A stretch of DNA of 8,849 nucleotides from the NCBI GenBank assembly GCA_025996815.1, contig BNTT01000133.1, positions 1 to 8,849 on the forward strand, read 5' to 3'. Shown here one piece after another: positions 1 to 7,007 of the stretch (positions are counted from its first letter, which is position 1; the number at the start of each line of letters is the position of its first letter). Below the pieces are notes generated by a model. It was not told the origin of the DNA, did no database searches, and saw nothing but the letters and a program-made list of their open reading frames with translations. The position numbers and the translations under genes were made by a program. Source of the DNA: Bacteroidia bacterium (GTDB taxonomy: Bacteria > Bacteroidota > Bacteroidia > Bacteroidales > Azobacteroidaceae).

Positions 1-840
1 AGTCCGGGAAATATGTTGCGGGTCTGGCGATTGCACACGCCAAACAAGTGGCACTTTCTATTGCACAAAAAGCGGCGGCTACCGCACAATGGCTATTCAA
101 TGTGGCGGCTAATGGTTTTCAGTCCGGGAAATATGTTGCGGGTCTGGCGATTGCACACGCCAAACAAGTGGCACTTTCCATTGCACAAAAAGCGGCGGCT
201 GCCGCACAATGGTTGTTCAACGCGGCGGCTAATGGTTTTCAGTCCGGGAAATATGTTGCGGGTCTGGCGATTGCACACGCCAAACAAGTGGCACTTTCTA
301 TTGCACAAAAAGCGGCGGCTACCGCACAATGGCTATTCAATGTGGCGGCTAATGGTTTTCAGTCCGGAAAATATGTTGCGGGTCTGGCGATTGCACACGC
401 CAAACAAGTGGCACTTTCCATTGCACAAAAAGCGGCGGCTGCCGCACAATGGTTGTTCAACGCGGCGGCTAATGGTTTTCAGTCCGGAAAATATGTTGCA
501 GGTCTGGCGATTGCACACGCCAAACAAGTGGCACTTTCCATTGCACAAAAAGCGGCGGCAGCCGCACAATGGTTGTTCAACGCGGCGGCTAATGGTTTTC
601 AGTCCGGGAAATATGTTGCGGGTCTGGCGATTGCACACGCCAAGCAAGTGGCACTTTCCATTGCACAAAAAGCGGCGGCTGCCGCACAATGGCTATTCAA
701 TGCGGCGGCTAATGGTTTTCAGTCCGGAAAATATGTTGCGGGTCTGGTACTTGCACGCACTAAGCAAATAGCACTAATGGGCGTGCAAAAAGCGGCTGCT
801 GCTGCACAATGGCTCTTGAATGCAGCAATGAGCGCAAACC
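1..840 (+). repeat. 120-bp tandem repeat array in the tape measure gene
   Basis: Units start at 1, 121, 241, 361, 481 and 601 and are nearly identical in DNA; a seventh at 721-840 matches for about 27 bases and then diverges. The array may extend to the left of the window. Each unit is exactly 40 codons, so gain or loss keeps the frame. Two sub-types exist. Units 1 and 3 carry TCTA, ACC and a TTCAATGTG stretch; units 2, 4 and 5 carry TCCA, GCC and TTCAACGCG; unit 6 is intermediate. Units 1-2 repeat as units 3-4 with a single base change (position 128 versus 368), which shows a recent 240-bp duplication. The array also leaves other frames open, creating spurious ORFs on both strands. Confidence 0.97.
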
Positions 841-1757
841 CCATCGGACTGATTATAGCAGGCATTGCCGCACTTGCCGCAAGTGTTTATTTGGTAGTTA
901 AAAACTGGGACAAAATTAGTGAGTTTTTTAGAAAACTGTGGGACGGTATTAAATCGGTATTTTCCGCCGTTTGGAAATGGATAAAGAGCATGTTTTTGAA
1001 ATACACACCGGCAGGGCTGGTGATAAAGCACTGGGATAGTATCACAGCTTGGTTTTCAAAGTTATGGGAGGGTGTTAAATCGGCATTTTCCGCAGCATGG
1101 GAATGGATTAAAAACCTGTTCCTGAAATATACGCCTCACGGATTGATTATTACGCATTGGGATAAAATCACAGCCTTTTTCAGTGAACTTTGGGGCAAAG
1201 TGGGTGCGGTGTTCTCAAGCATCCCCGCCAAATTTAAAGAGTGGGGCAAAAACATCATGCAGGGGCTTATTGATGGCATTAAAGCCATGATTAACAAGCC
1301 CATTGAGATGATAGAGAACATTGGCAAATCCATAAAAAGCAAGTTTACCGGACTTCTGGGCATCCACAGCCCATCGCGCCTGTTTATGGAATATGGTGTG
1401 AACATCACCAAAGGACTGACGGGCGGCATCGAATATGGAACTCCCAAGGCCGGAGAGGCAACGGAAGGCTTGGCGATGCAAACTATTCGCGGGTATAGTG
1501 ATTCTTTCGGCGGGTCTGCTTCTAACCCAAAAGAAAGCAACATTATCCCCGCTTCGGAAATTTTCAACACAAACAATAACAGCAGCATCTTTGGCGGGTC
1601 GTCGTTCAGCTATGCGCCGGTAATCAATATCAATGGTGGCAATGTGAGCGCAGAAACCAAGCAAGATTTTGAACGGATACTTTTAAAAAATTCCGGTGTG
1701 ATAGAGAGAATTATAGAGAATGCCTATAACAGGCATAAACGCTTATCATTCAGTTAA
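1..1757 (+). CDS. Phage tail tape measure protein, C-terminal part (5' end outside window)
   Basis: Tape measure proteins fill the tail tube, set tail length and leave with the DNA at infection. The reading frame is open from base 3 to the TAA at 1755-1757, about 584 residues, and no true start lies inside; the GTG at 48 is an internal Val codon of a repeat. In order: six near-identical 40-residue Ala-rich helical repeats plus a degenerate seventh (bases 1-840); a hydrophobic segment around 838-900 (PIGLIIAGIAALAASVYLVV), as tape measures often have; three 42-residue repeats rich in Trp (pattern hWDkI..ff..lW..vk..fs); then the family-typical C-terminal motif GIHSPSR at 1359-1379, followed by GI/GL turns and an Asn/Ser-rich linker. 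GpU follows after 2 bases, as expected next to a tape measure. The family call is firm; total length and start are unknown. Confidence 0.93.
   Translation, partial: SGKYVAGLAIAHAKQVALSIAQKAAATAQWLFNVAANGFQSGKYVAGLAIAHAKQVALSIAQKAAAAAQWLFNAAANGFQSGKYVAGLAIAHAKQVALSIAQKAAATAQWLFNVAANGFQSGKYVAGLAIAHAKQVALSIAQKAAAAAQWLFNAAANGFQSGKYVAGLAIAHAKQVALSIAQKAAAAAQWLFNAAANGFQSGKYVAGLAIAHAKQVALSIAQKAAAAAQWLFNAAANGFQSGKYVAGLVLARTKQIALMGVQKAAAAAQWLLNAAMSANPIGLIIAGIAALAASVYLVVKNWDKISEFFRKLWDGIKSVFSAVWKWIKSMFLKYTPAGLVIKHWDSITAWFSKLWEGVKSAFSAAWEWIKNLFLKYTPHGLIITHWDKITAFFSELWGKVGAVFSSIPAKFKEWGKNIMQGLIDGIKAMINKPIEMIENIGKSIKSKFTGLLGIHSPSRLFMEYGVNITKGLTGGIEYGTPKAGEATEGLAMQTIRGYSDSFGGSASNPKESNIIPASEIFNTNNNSSIFGGSSFSYAPVININGGNVSAETKQDFERILLKNSGVIERIIENAYNRHKRLSFS
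891..1268 (+). repeat. Three 126-bp Trp-rich repeats in the tape measure gene
   Basis: Three consecutive 42-residue units start at 891, 1017 and 1143. They share the pattern hxhxxWDxIxxhFxxLWxxhKxhFSxxWxWIKxxFLKYTP; the third diverges after the FSS residues. Unlike the upstream 120-bp array these copies differ at many bases, so they are older. Such aromatic helical repeats are common near the C-terminal part of tape measure proteins. The first two units end in LKYTPAG and LKYTPHG, likely helix breaks. Confidence 0.9.
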
Positions 1758-1759
1758 TT

Positions 1760-2602
1760 ATGTTTGCACAACTTGGTAATCACATATTTCAGGGGCTGAA
1801 GTCGCCCGATTCGTGGAGTGAGAGCCACGCCAAACGCTATGCCAAAATTCCATTGATTAACGGCAAGGATGTTATTCAGGCTACTGGAGAAGAGTTGGCA
1901 GAAATTTCTTTGTCTATCCACTACTCCGACGACTTTGCAGACCCGACGACTGAAATTGAAGCCCTGAAGCAATCCATGTCATCGGGCGAGATACTGCCCT
2001 TTATGACGGGTGAGGGCGATGTGGTGGGCGTGTTTGTGATTACCGATTTGGAAGTGTCTAACGAATCGTTTTCCGAAACGGGACAACTGACGGCGGCAAC
2101 GGTTAGCCTGAGTTTGTTGGAATATGCCCAAGCGGAGAAGCCGAAAAAGAAAGGTTCGGCATTGCTGAGTTCCAAGCCGAAACCTCAGGCACCAAAGATT
2201 CCCGGATTGAGTGCCGCCAAATCCATTTGCAAAGAACTTTCAAAGGCAAAAGGCGCGGTCAATCAAATGAAAAGCACAATGAAATCCGTGAAAAAGGGAG
2301 TGAAAACCGCCAAACGCGCCGTGAAAGAAATTCGGCGGACGGCAAACGCCGCCAAACAAGCCTATTCAACAGCAAAAACAAAGTTGGAAGTGACAAAAAA
2401 GATTATCAAGCGAGCCGGTAAGCTGCCAACTTCGCTGGACGGCGCAATCCGGTACGCCGAAAATCTGACAACACTTGATACGGTGCTCGACACCACCGTG
2501 CTGGAAATGAACATAAAAGAGATGTCCACCCGGGCGGACAGAGTAACAACAGATGCGGCACCCGTTTCATCGTTTGCAGCATCAAAAGAGGGAGGCAACT
2601 AA
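1760..2602 (+). CDS. P2 GpU-like tail protein with long C-terminal helical extension
   Basis: GpU-type proteins act at the end of the tail tube and are needed to complete the tail. Residues 1 to about 130 look like the GpU domain: MFAQLGNHIFQGLKSP start, then an ISLSIHYSDDF strand, a segment reading LKQSMSSGEILPFMTGEGDVVGVFVI over bases of the middle third, and SLSLLEYA at the domain end. P2 GpU is about 160 residues; this protein has 280. The extra roughly 150 residues are Lys/Ala-rich and probably helical (for example KKGVKTAKRAVKEIRRTANA), then a Ser/Thr-rich end. The ATG sits 2 bases after the tape measure stop, and the TAA shares a base with the next ATG. The family call rests on sequence pattern and position; the job of the extension is unknown. 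Confidence 0.85.
   Translation: MFAQLGNHIFQGLKSPDSWSESHAKRYAKIPLINGKDVIQATGEELAEISLSIHYSDDFADPTTEIEALKQSMSSGEILPFMTGEGDVVGVFVITDLEVSNESFSETGQLTAATVSLSLLEYAQAEKPKKKGSALLSSKPKPQAPKIPGLSAAKSICKELSKAKGAVNQMKSTMKSVKKGVKTAKRAVKEIRRTANAAKQAYSTAKTKLEVTKKIIKRAGKLPTSLDGAIRYAENLTTLDTVLDTTVLEMNIKEMSTRADRVTTDAAPVSSFAASKEGGN
2588..2595 (+). promoter_or_regulatory. Strong Shine-Dalgarno site for the tail X gene
   Basis: GAGGGAGG ends 6 bases before the ATG at 2602. It lies inside the end of the preceding GpU-like gene and supports the start choice where stop and start overlap as TAATG. It is the clearest ribosome-binding site in the window; several other starts have none. Confidence 0.7.
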
Positions 2603-2817
2603 TGGACAGTTTCAATTATACAACGAAAATGGGCGACCGCCTCGAGGCTTTGGCAGCAAAGTTTTACGGCAGCAACTCCGGCATTCAGGTTATAGCCGAT
2701 GCCAACCCCGATGTGCCGGTCACGGCTGTCTATCCGTTGGGTACCGAACTGATTATCCCTGTTGTGGATGATGCGCAATTTACAAACAATAACGATTTGC
2801 CACCGTGGAAAAGGTAA
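2602..2817 (+). CDS. P2 GpX-like tail protein (LysM-like fold)
   Basis: This 71-residue protein matches the small phage tail protein X family (P2 GpX is 67 residues), which has a LysM-like fold and is required for tail formation. Visible family features are TKMGDRLEALAAKFYGS at the N-terminus, the ANPDVP motif in the middle and the LGTELIIPVV strand near residue 50. Whether it binds peptidoglycan or only uses the fold structurally cannot be told from sequence. Start and stop are fixed by a one-base overlap with the upstream gene and a 13-base overlap with the downstream gene. The tail X gene sitting between U and D is the arrangement of BcepMu-type phages. Confidence 0.93.
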   Translation: MDSFNYTTKMGDRLEALAAKFYGSNSGIQVIADANPDVPVTAVYPLGTELIIPVVDDAQFTNNNDLPPWKR

Positions 2818-3812
2818 TACATAACATAGTAGAGATTAGCATCGCCGGAAAGAACGTCACGGGCGACGTGAGTCCGATGCTGTCGAAAATCACTTACACC
2901 GACAAAGTGGAAGCGGAGAGCGACGATGTAACTTTGACTTTTGAGGACACCAAAGCCGTGTGGCAATCGGCGTGGTATCCAAGTCAGGGCGACACTTTGA
3001 CGGTAAAATTGGGCAACTCGGAGGCGATGCTGGATTGCGGGCTGTTTGAAATTGACGAAATAGAGTTGAATCTGTCGCCGGACGAATTGCAGGTGAAAGC
3101 GATTGCCGCCGCCATCACGCAAACGTTGCGCACGAAAAACAGCAAGGCGTTTGAAAAACAGTCCCTGCGCAAAATTGCTCAATACTTTGCCGACAAACAT
3201 AAATTGAAAATGACCGGCAATGTGGGTGCACTTCAAAAAATAGAAGTGGACCGCAAAACGCAGGAACATCAAACAGATTTGTCATTTTTGGCATCGCTGG
3301 CAAAAGAATACGACTTGATTTTTTCGGTGCGTGGCGACCAACTTGTTTTCATGGATACCGCTGATTTAGATAAACAGCCCTGCATCTTGACAATCGACCG
3401 TGCACAAATGAGCAAAGCCAATTTCAAGGACAAAACGGCAGGCATCTATGAAAGCGCGGAGGTGTCTTCGCGGAGTGTTAAGAAAAACAGTGTGACAAAG
3501 TCGGCTGCACACTACGAATTAAGCAAAGGCACAGCCACGAGCGGTAAAGACCAACTAAAAGTATCCGGCAAAGTCGAAAATGCAAGTCAGGCAAAAGCCA
3601 AAGTAACCGGCGCGGTGAAAGCCAACAACAAGGAAAAAGTAACCGGTGCGTTTACTGTTCCGGGAAACGTGAAATTAGTGGCAGGCGTGAATATTGATAT
3701 AACGGGTGTAGGTGCCTTTTCGGGCAAATGGCACATCACAAGCAGCCAACACACGGTGGACACGAGCGGTGGATATATAACGAGTGTAGAAATTAGAAAA
3801 ATAGGACAATGA
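2805..3812 (+). CDS. P2 GpD-like baseplate hub protein (late control D family)
   Basis: GpD proteins form the baseplate hub that joins the tail tube to the spike, the equivalent of T4 gp27 and Mu gp44. The protein is 335 residues, near the P2 length of 387. Visible features are an acidic early segment (TDKVEAESDDVTLTFED, then WYPSQGD), the central LRKIAQYFADKHKL helix, a DLSFLASLAKEYDLIFSVRG segment over about 170-190, and a C-terminal beta-rich domain ending HTVDTSGGYITSVEIRKIGQ. The Lys/Ser/Thr-rich stretch around residues 225-275 is typical of the linker before that domain. The start is a GTG at 2805 inside the end of X; no in-frame ATG occurs until after conserved sequence, so GTG is preferred. 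It overlaps the spike gene by 4 bases (ATGA). Confidence 0.93.
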   Translation: MEKVIHNIVEISIAGKNVTGDVSPMLSKITYTDKVEAESDDVTLTFEDTKAVWQSAWYPSQGDTLTVKLGNSEAMLDCGLFEIDEIELNLSPDELQVKAIAAAITQTLRTKNSKAFEKQSLRKIAQYFADKHKLKMTGNVGALQKIEVDRKTQEHQTDLSFLASLAKEYDLIFSVRGDQLVFMDTADLDKQPCILTIDRAQMSKANFKDKTAGIYESAEVSSRSVKKNSVTKSAAHYELSKGTATSGKDQLKVSGKVENASQAKAKVTGAVKANNKEKVTGAFTVPGNVKLVAGVNIDITGVGAFSGKWHITSSQHTVDTSGGYITSVEIRKIGQ

Positions 3813-4426
3813 TAAAGTTTGGCTTAATATCGGAATTGGGAACGGGTGAAAACAAAGGTTACGCCCGCGTGTGGTTCGACGACGTGGACATCGTTTCGGA
3901 CTGGCTCGCACTGCCGTCTATTGCCACAAAGACAGCCAAACAGTGGGTACCGATTGAGATAAATTCACAAGTGGCTTGCGTGATTGATGATGACACCGAA
4001 CAGGGCTATATTTCAATCGTGCTGTGGTCTGAAACGGACACCCCGCCGGAGTGGGCAACCGAAGACACCATGGGCATCATGTTTTCCGATGGCGCGGAAT
4101 TTTACTACGATGCAAAAGAACACACGCTGACGGTGAATGCACCCGATTCGGAATTGAATATCAAGTGCAAAACATTGAACGTGAATGCCGAAGATACCAT
4201 TTTCAACGAAGGCAAAAACAAAGGAATGGTAATCGCCCCCGAATTGAAAGCACAACTTGAAAAGATGACCGCTCGGATTGATGGTATAATTAATGCCATC
4301 AAAAATGCCGTCCCTGTACCGCAAGATGGTGGTGCCGGATTGCAGAGCACAATAAAAGCGGGATTAGCTGCAATAACTGATATAGAGGACTTTAGCGAAA
4401 TTGAAAACGAACATATAACACACTAA
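3809..4426 (+). CDS. P2 GpV-like baseplate spike protein
   Basis: GpV-type spikes sit under the hub as a trimer and pierce the outer membrane when the sheath contracts. At 205 residues it is very close to P2 GpV (211). The N-terminal OB-like domain shows GLISELGTGENKGYARVWF, then DWLALPSIA, then the VACVIDDDTEQGYISIVLWS strand pair. A middle beta-helix-type stretch follows (FSDGAEFYYDAKEHTLTVNA, then short alternating strands). The C-terminus carries a helix (APELKAQLEKMTARIDGIINAIKNA) and a tail ending in EHITH. I see no H-x-H pair like the iron-binding apex of P2 GpV; the two terminal His are spaced by two residues. Thus the tip may be built differently. It overlaps the hub gene by 4 bases, implying coupled translation. 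Confidence 0.92.
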   Translation: MIKFGLISELGTGENKGYARVWFDDVDIVSDWLALPSIATKTAKQWVPIEINSQVACVIDDDTEQGYISIVLWSETDTPPEWATEDTMGIMFSDGAEFYYDAKEHTLTVNAPDSELNIKCKTLNVNAEDTIFNEGKNKGMVIAPELKAQLEKMTARIDGIINAIKNAVPVPQDGGAGLQSTIKAGLAAITDIEDFSEIENEHITH

Positions 4427-4431
4427 AAGGC

Positions 4432-4728
4432 ATGACAGAATTAGACGACATAACACAGTGCATTTACAACATCGTGGCGACAGCCAAAGGCAGCGATGCT
4501 TTGCGCCCCGACTTTGGAAGCGATGTGCATTTATACATCGACCAACCCATGAATGAAGTGCAACCGATGCTGATTTTGGCAGTTACAGAAGCCGTGCAAA
4601 AGTGGGAAAAACGCATCGAAGTGCGAAAATGCCGTTTGGTGCCCGAAGGCTTAGACAAGCGGACGCTCGTGCTCGAGGCGGTGGTGCTCGCAACCGGTGA
4701 ACAAACAACAATTAAAACAACAATTTGA
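4432..4728 (+). CDS. GpW / T4 gp25-like baseplate wedge protein
   Basis: This 98-residue protein matches the gp25-like family, which links the baseplate wedges to the first sheath ring and is conserved in all contractile tails. Its key signature is LRPDFGSDVHLYIDQPMN (residues 23-40); the conserved RPxFG and D-x-P elements are both present. The last third is two predicted strands ending in TTIKTTI. P2 GpW is about 115 residues. It begins 5 bases after the spike stop and is followed at once by the J gene. Older database names call this family a lysozyme; nothing here suggests enzyme activity. Confidence 0.92.
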   Translation: MTELDDITQCIYNIVATAKGSDALRPDFGSDVHLYIDQPMNEVQPMLILAVTEAVQKWEKRIEVRKCRLVPEGLDKRTLVLEAVVLATGEQTTIKTTI

Positions 4729-4730
4729 AA

Positions 4731-5837
4731 ATGGCAACAACAACAGTACCCCAATTTGTGGAACGCGACCCCGACGTGATTATGGCAGAGAGCAAAACGA
4801 TGCTTGAAACCCTGCTTGGGCGCGAATTGCAACCGGCACAATTAGAACAATTGATGCTTCAATTCATCGTCTATCGTGAAGTGTTGTTGCTTAATCGCTT
4901 CAATGCCGGTATGTCGCAAATGCTGTACCAATTCAGCACGGCACCTATTTTGGATTATATTGCGGGATTGGTGTCCGTGGAGCGGTTGCCCGAAGCGCAG
5001 GCGGGTTGCACGGTGCGATTTACGTTTGTGGCAGGTCACGGCAATATAGTTCTCCCCGAAGGCACGCGCGTGTCCACGAGTGATGGCAAGGTGATTTTTG
5101 AAACGATTGATGATTTGGCTGTTGCGCAGGGCACCGAATTTGTAGATTTGCCCGTGTTGGCTGAAGTTGCCGGTAAATCGGCTAATAACTATGCCCAAGG
5201 CGCGGTAAACAAAATTCTTGACCCGGTGCCATTCGTTTTGGCGGCTTCCAATTTAGATGTGACGGGCGGCGGTTCGGACGAGGAGAGCGATGAGCAGTTG
5301 CGCGAGCGCATCAAACTTGCACCCAATCAATATTCTACTGCGGGTTCGCGTGGTAGCTATTTGTTTCACGCCAAAAGTGCCAACACGCTGATTACGGATG
5401 TGTCTATTTCGTCGCCCATTCCTGGTACGGTATTGATTGTACCGTTGACGGGCGATGATGATACGCCCGCTCAGGTGATGACAGACATTTACAATGCCTG
5501 CAGTGCCGAAGATGTGCGCCCGCTGACCGATACGGTGCTTGTGTCGGCTCCGGAGTTCAAAGAGTATGCAATAGAGGTAAATGTAACGCTTTACGAGAGT
5601 GTCGATTCGGCTGCTGCACAGAGTGATATTATGGCTGCTTTGGAAGAATATGCACAAGTTCAGCGCAGCAAGTTGGGCAGGGACGTTATTCTCTCGCAGA
5701 TTGTTAAAGCGTGCCGAATACCGGCGGTTTACGACGTTTCAGTGGTGGAGCCGGTAGAAAATATAGTCGTGGAAGATATAGAATTTTCCACCTGCACGGG
5801 TATAACTGTAAATATAACAGGTTTCAATCATGGATGA
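4731..5837 (+). CDS. GpJ / Mu gp47-like baseplate wedge protein
   Basis: Baseplate J proteins (T4 gp6 relatives) form the ring of wedges that triggers sheath contraction. With 368 residues from the ATG at 4731 it is nearer Mu gp47 (about 360) than P2 GpJ (302). The hallmark block is clear at about residues 180-240: GGSDEESDEQLRERIKLAP, then QYSTAGSRGSYLFHAKSA and DVSISSPIPGTVLIVPL. The N-terminus has the expected helices (ETLLGRELQPAQLEQLMLQF) and the ring-domain segment LDYIAGLVSVERLPEAQA. A TTG six bases upstream is in frame and overlaps the W stop, but the ATG gives a normal N-terminus. The end overlaps the I gene by 8 bases. Confidence 0.94.
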   Translation: MATTTVPQFVERDPDVIMAESKTMLETLLGRELQPAQLEQLMLQFIVYREVLLLNRFNAGMSQMLYQFSTAPILDYIAGLVSVERLPEAQAGCTVRFTFVAGHGNIVLPEGTRVSTSDGKVIFETIDDLAVAQGTEFVDLPVLAEVAGKSANNYAQGAVNKILDPVPFVLAASNLDVTGGGSDEESDEQLRERIKLAPNQYSTAGSRGSYLFHAKSANTLITDVSISSPIPGTVLIVPLTGDDDTPAQVMTDIYNACSAEDVRPLTDTVLVSAPEFKEYAIEVNVTLYESVDSAAAQSDIMAALEEYAQVQRSKLGRDVILSQIVKACRIPAVYDVSVVEPVENIVVEDIEFSTCTGITVNITGFNHG

Positions 5838-6459
5838 AAAGCACGTCATAGCAAGCGCAATAGCCGACAATGAATTGGTAAAGGCTTTTTCGGAGTTGGT
5901 TGCCGAACGGTGGGACAATTTCGATGTGTCGCCATTCATGGCTTACCTTGTGGACACGTGCGAAGCATCGGCATTGCCCTATTTGGCAGAGCAATTTGAT
6001 TGCGCCGGCTTGCAGGGCTTCGCAATGGCAACCAATATTGACGAACAGCGCGAACTAATCAAGCGTTCAATCGCGTTGCACAAGTTCGTGGGCACGCCTT
6101 GGGCAATCCGTGAATCTATCCGCACGATTGGCTTTCCGGTCATCAAACTGAACGAAGGCGTGACGGACATTGACCCCGATACCGATTGGGCAACGTTCAG
6201 CGTGTGGATAGAAGCGAATGTGAATAAGCACATTACCGCGGAGATGTTTAGCAAACTGAAACTGTTTATTGGATTTTACAAGAATGAGCGGTCGCACCTG
6301 TTTGAACTTGGATTTTATCAGATTTTGCGCGACGTACTTTTTCAAAATCCGATTGAAAACCGCGATGTGCTGAGATTGTCTATTTACATGCCTCCCATCC
6401 AAATGAACGACAACATGAGTTTTGATGCATTTATGGACAACGAAATTGACAACAATTAA
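5830..6459 (+). CDS. P2 GpI-like tail protein
   Basis: GpI (Mu gp48 equivalent) is a baseplate protein at the wedge periphery, where it helps connect the tail fibres. The family pattern is visible in the first half: ASALPYLAEQFDCAGLQGF, then EQRELIKRSIALHKFVGTPW, then AIRESIRTIGF. This RxLIxxSIxLHKxxGTxxAI core is diagnostic. The protein has 209 residues against about 176 in P2. The second half (WATFSVWIEANVNK; KLKLFIGFYKNERSHLF) matches the usual beta/helix end of the family, plus an acidic tail. Its ATG lies inside the end of J, so translation is probably coupled. Its position directly before the fibre genes fits its role. Confidence 0.93.
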   Translation: MDEKHVIASAIADNELVKAFSELVAERWDNFDVSPFMAYLVDTCEASALPYLAEQFDCAGLQGFAMATNIDEQRELIKRSIALHKFVGTPWAIRESIRTIGFPVIKLNEGVTDIDPDTDWATFSVWIEANVNKHITAEMFSKLKLFIGFYKNERSHLFELGFYQILRDVLFQNPIENRDVLRLSIYMPPIQMNDNMSFDAFMDNEIDNN

Positions 6460-6470
6460 AATACAACAAT

Positions 6471-6992
6471 ATGGATAAACTTTTAAAAATGAGCGGCACA
6501 TTGCACCTGATTGCATTCGACAAACAGGGTGCAAAATTATGGGAATCGGAGGCACACAATCTGATTGTGGATACTGGTTACAATTTGATTGCGCGGGCGT
6601 TGGGTGATGGCGACGATGCCAAAATTGTGCACGTGGCAGTAGGAACGAACGGGACGCCCCCCGCCTTTTCCGACACCGAAATAACCGATGCGGTGCTTTT
6701 ACCCATTCGGCTGGTTGAATATCTGAACATAGCCACCGTGCGCTTCAATTTCAAAATTGGTTATGAAGATTGCGTCGGCATGAGCATTCAGGAGTTTGGG
6801 CTGGTGACGGCAAACAACACCTTGTTTTCGCGCAAGGTGCGTCAGCCGCTCGAAAAAACCAACGAAATGCAGATTGTGGGGTATTGGGACATTGTGATTT
6901 TCGACACACCGGAAGACGCAGCCAATATGCGACTGATTGAAGACGAAGCAATGCGCCTGACATCGGAAGAAGAAAACAGAATAACAAACTAA
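6471..6992 (+). CDS. Putative tail-fibre-region protein of unknown function
   Basis: This gene encodes 173 residues and sits where P2 carries fibre gene H and Mu carries gp49. The protein starts with a strand pair (SGTLHLIAFDKQGAKLWES), then AHNLIVDTGYNLIARALGDG and KIVHVAVGTNGTPP, then a beta-rich middle and a WDIVIF strand before an acidic C-terminus. The NLxVxTGxNLIA...I.hVAVGTxGTPP...T.I pattern recurs in proteins near the fibres of many phages, which suggests a baseplate-to-fibre or collar-like part, but I cannot name a family with certainty. The start follows an A-rich leader without Shine-Dalgarno; an in-frame ATG at codon 7 is an alternative. Host-contact or structural role is an inference from position. 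Confidence 0.6.
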   Translation: MDKLLKMSGTLHLIAFDKQGAKLWESEAHNLIVDTGYNLIARALGDGDDAKIVHVAVGTNGTPPAFSDTEITDAVLLPIRLVEYLNIATVRFNFKIGYEDCVGMSIQEFGLVTANNTLFSRKVRQPLEKTNEMQIVGYWDIVIFDTPEDAANMRLIEDEAMRLTSEEENRITN

Positions 6993-7007
6993 TAAAATTA
7001 AAATATT
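6993..7007 (+). promoter_or_regulatory. A/T-only leader before the 297-residue fibre gene
   Basis: All 15 bases between the upstream stop and the ATG at 7008 are A or T, with no Shine-Dalgarno match. Such leaders are typical of Bacteroidota, where translation often starts without an SD and favours A/T-rich upstream bases. This is the main host clue in the window. Confidence 0.5.

Noticed and set aside
93..689. Two reverse-strand ORFs in the same region
   Set aside because: They are antisense shadows of the same repeats, Cys/Arg-rich with no start signals.
13..771. Long forward ORF of 252 codons with repeats
   Set aside because: It is an alternate frame of the 120-bp tape measure array, open only because the period is a multiple of three.
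1..840. CRISPR array
   Set aside because: Units are contiguous 120-bp coding repeats with no unique spacers.
2730..3272. Reverse-strand ORF of 180 codons under X and D
   Set aside because: It lies opposite two firmly identified genes and has no family features. The other antisense ORFs of 60-160 codons under the baseplate genes were dropped for the same reason.
4432..4728. Lysozyme activity for the gp25-like protein
   Set aside because: The old family name is misleading; the protein is too short and has only the structural RPxFG signature.
4725..4730. TTG start for the J gene
   Set aside because: The ATG at 4731 is six bases downstream, gives a normal N-terminus and needs no rare start.
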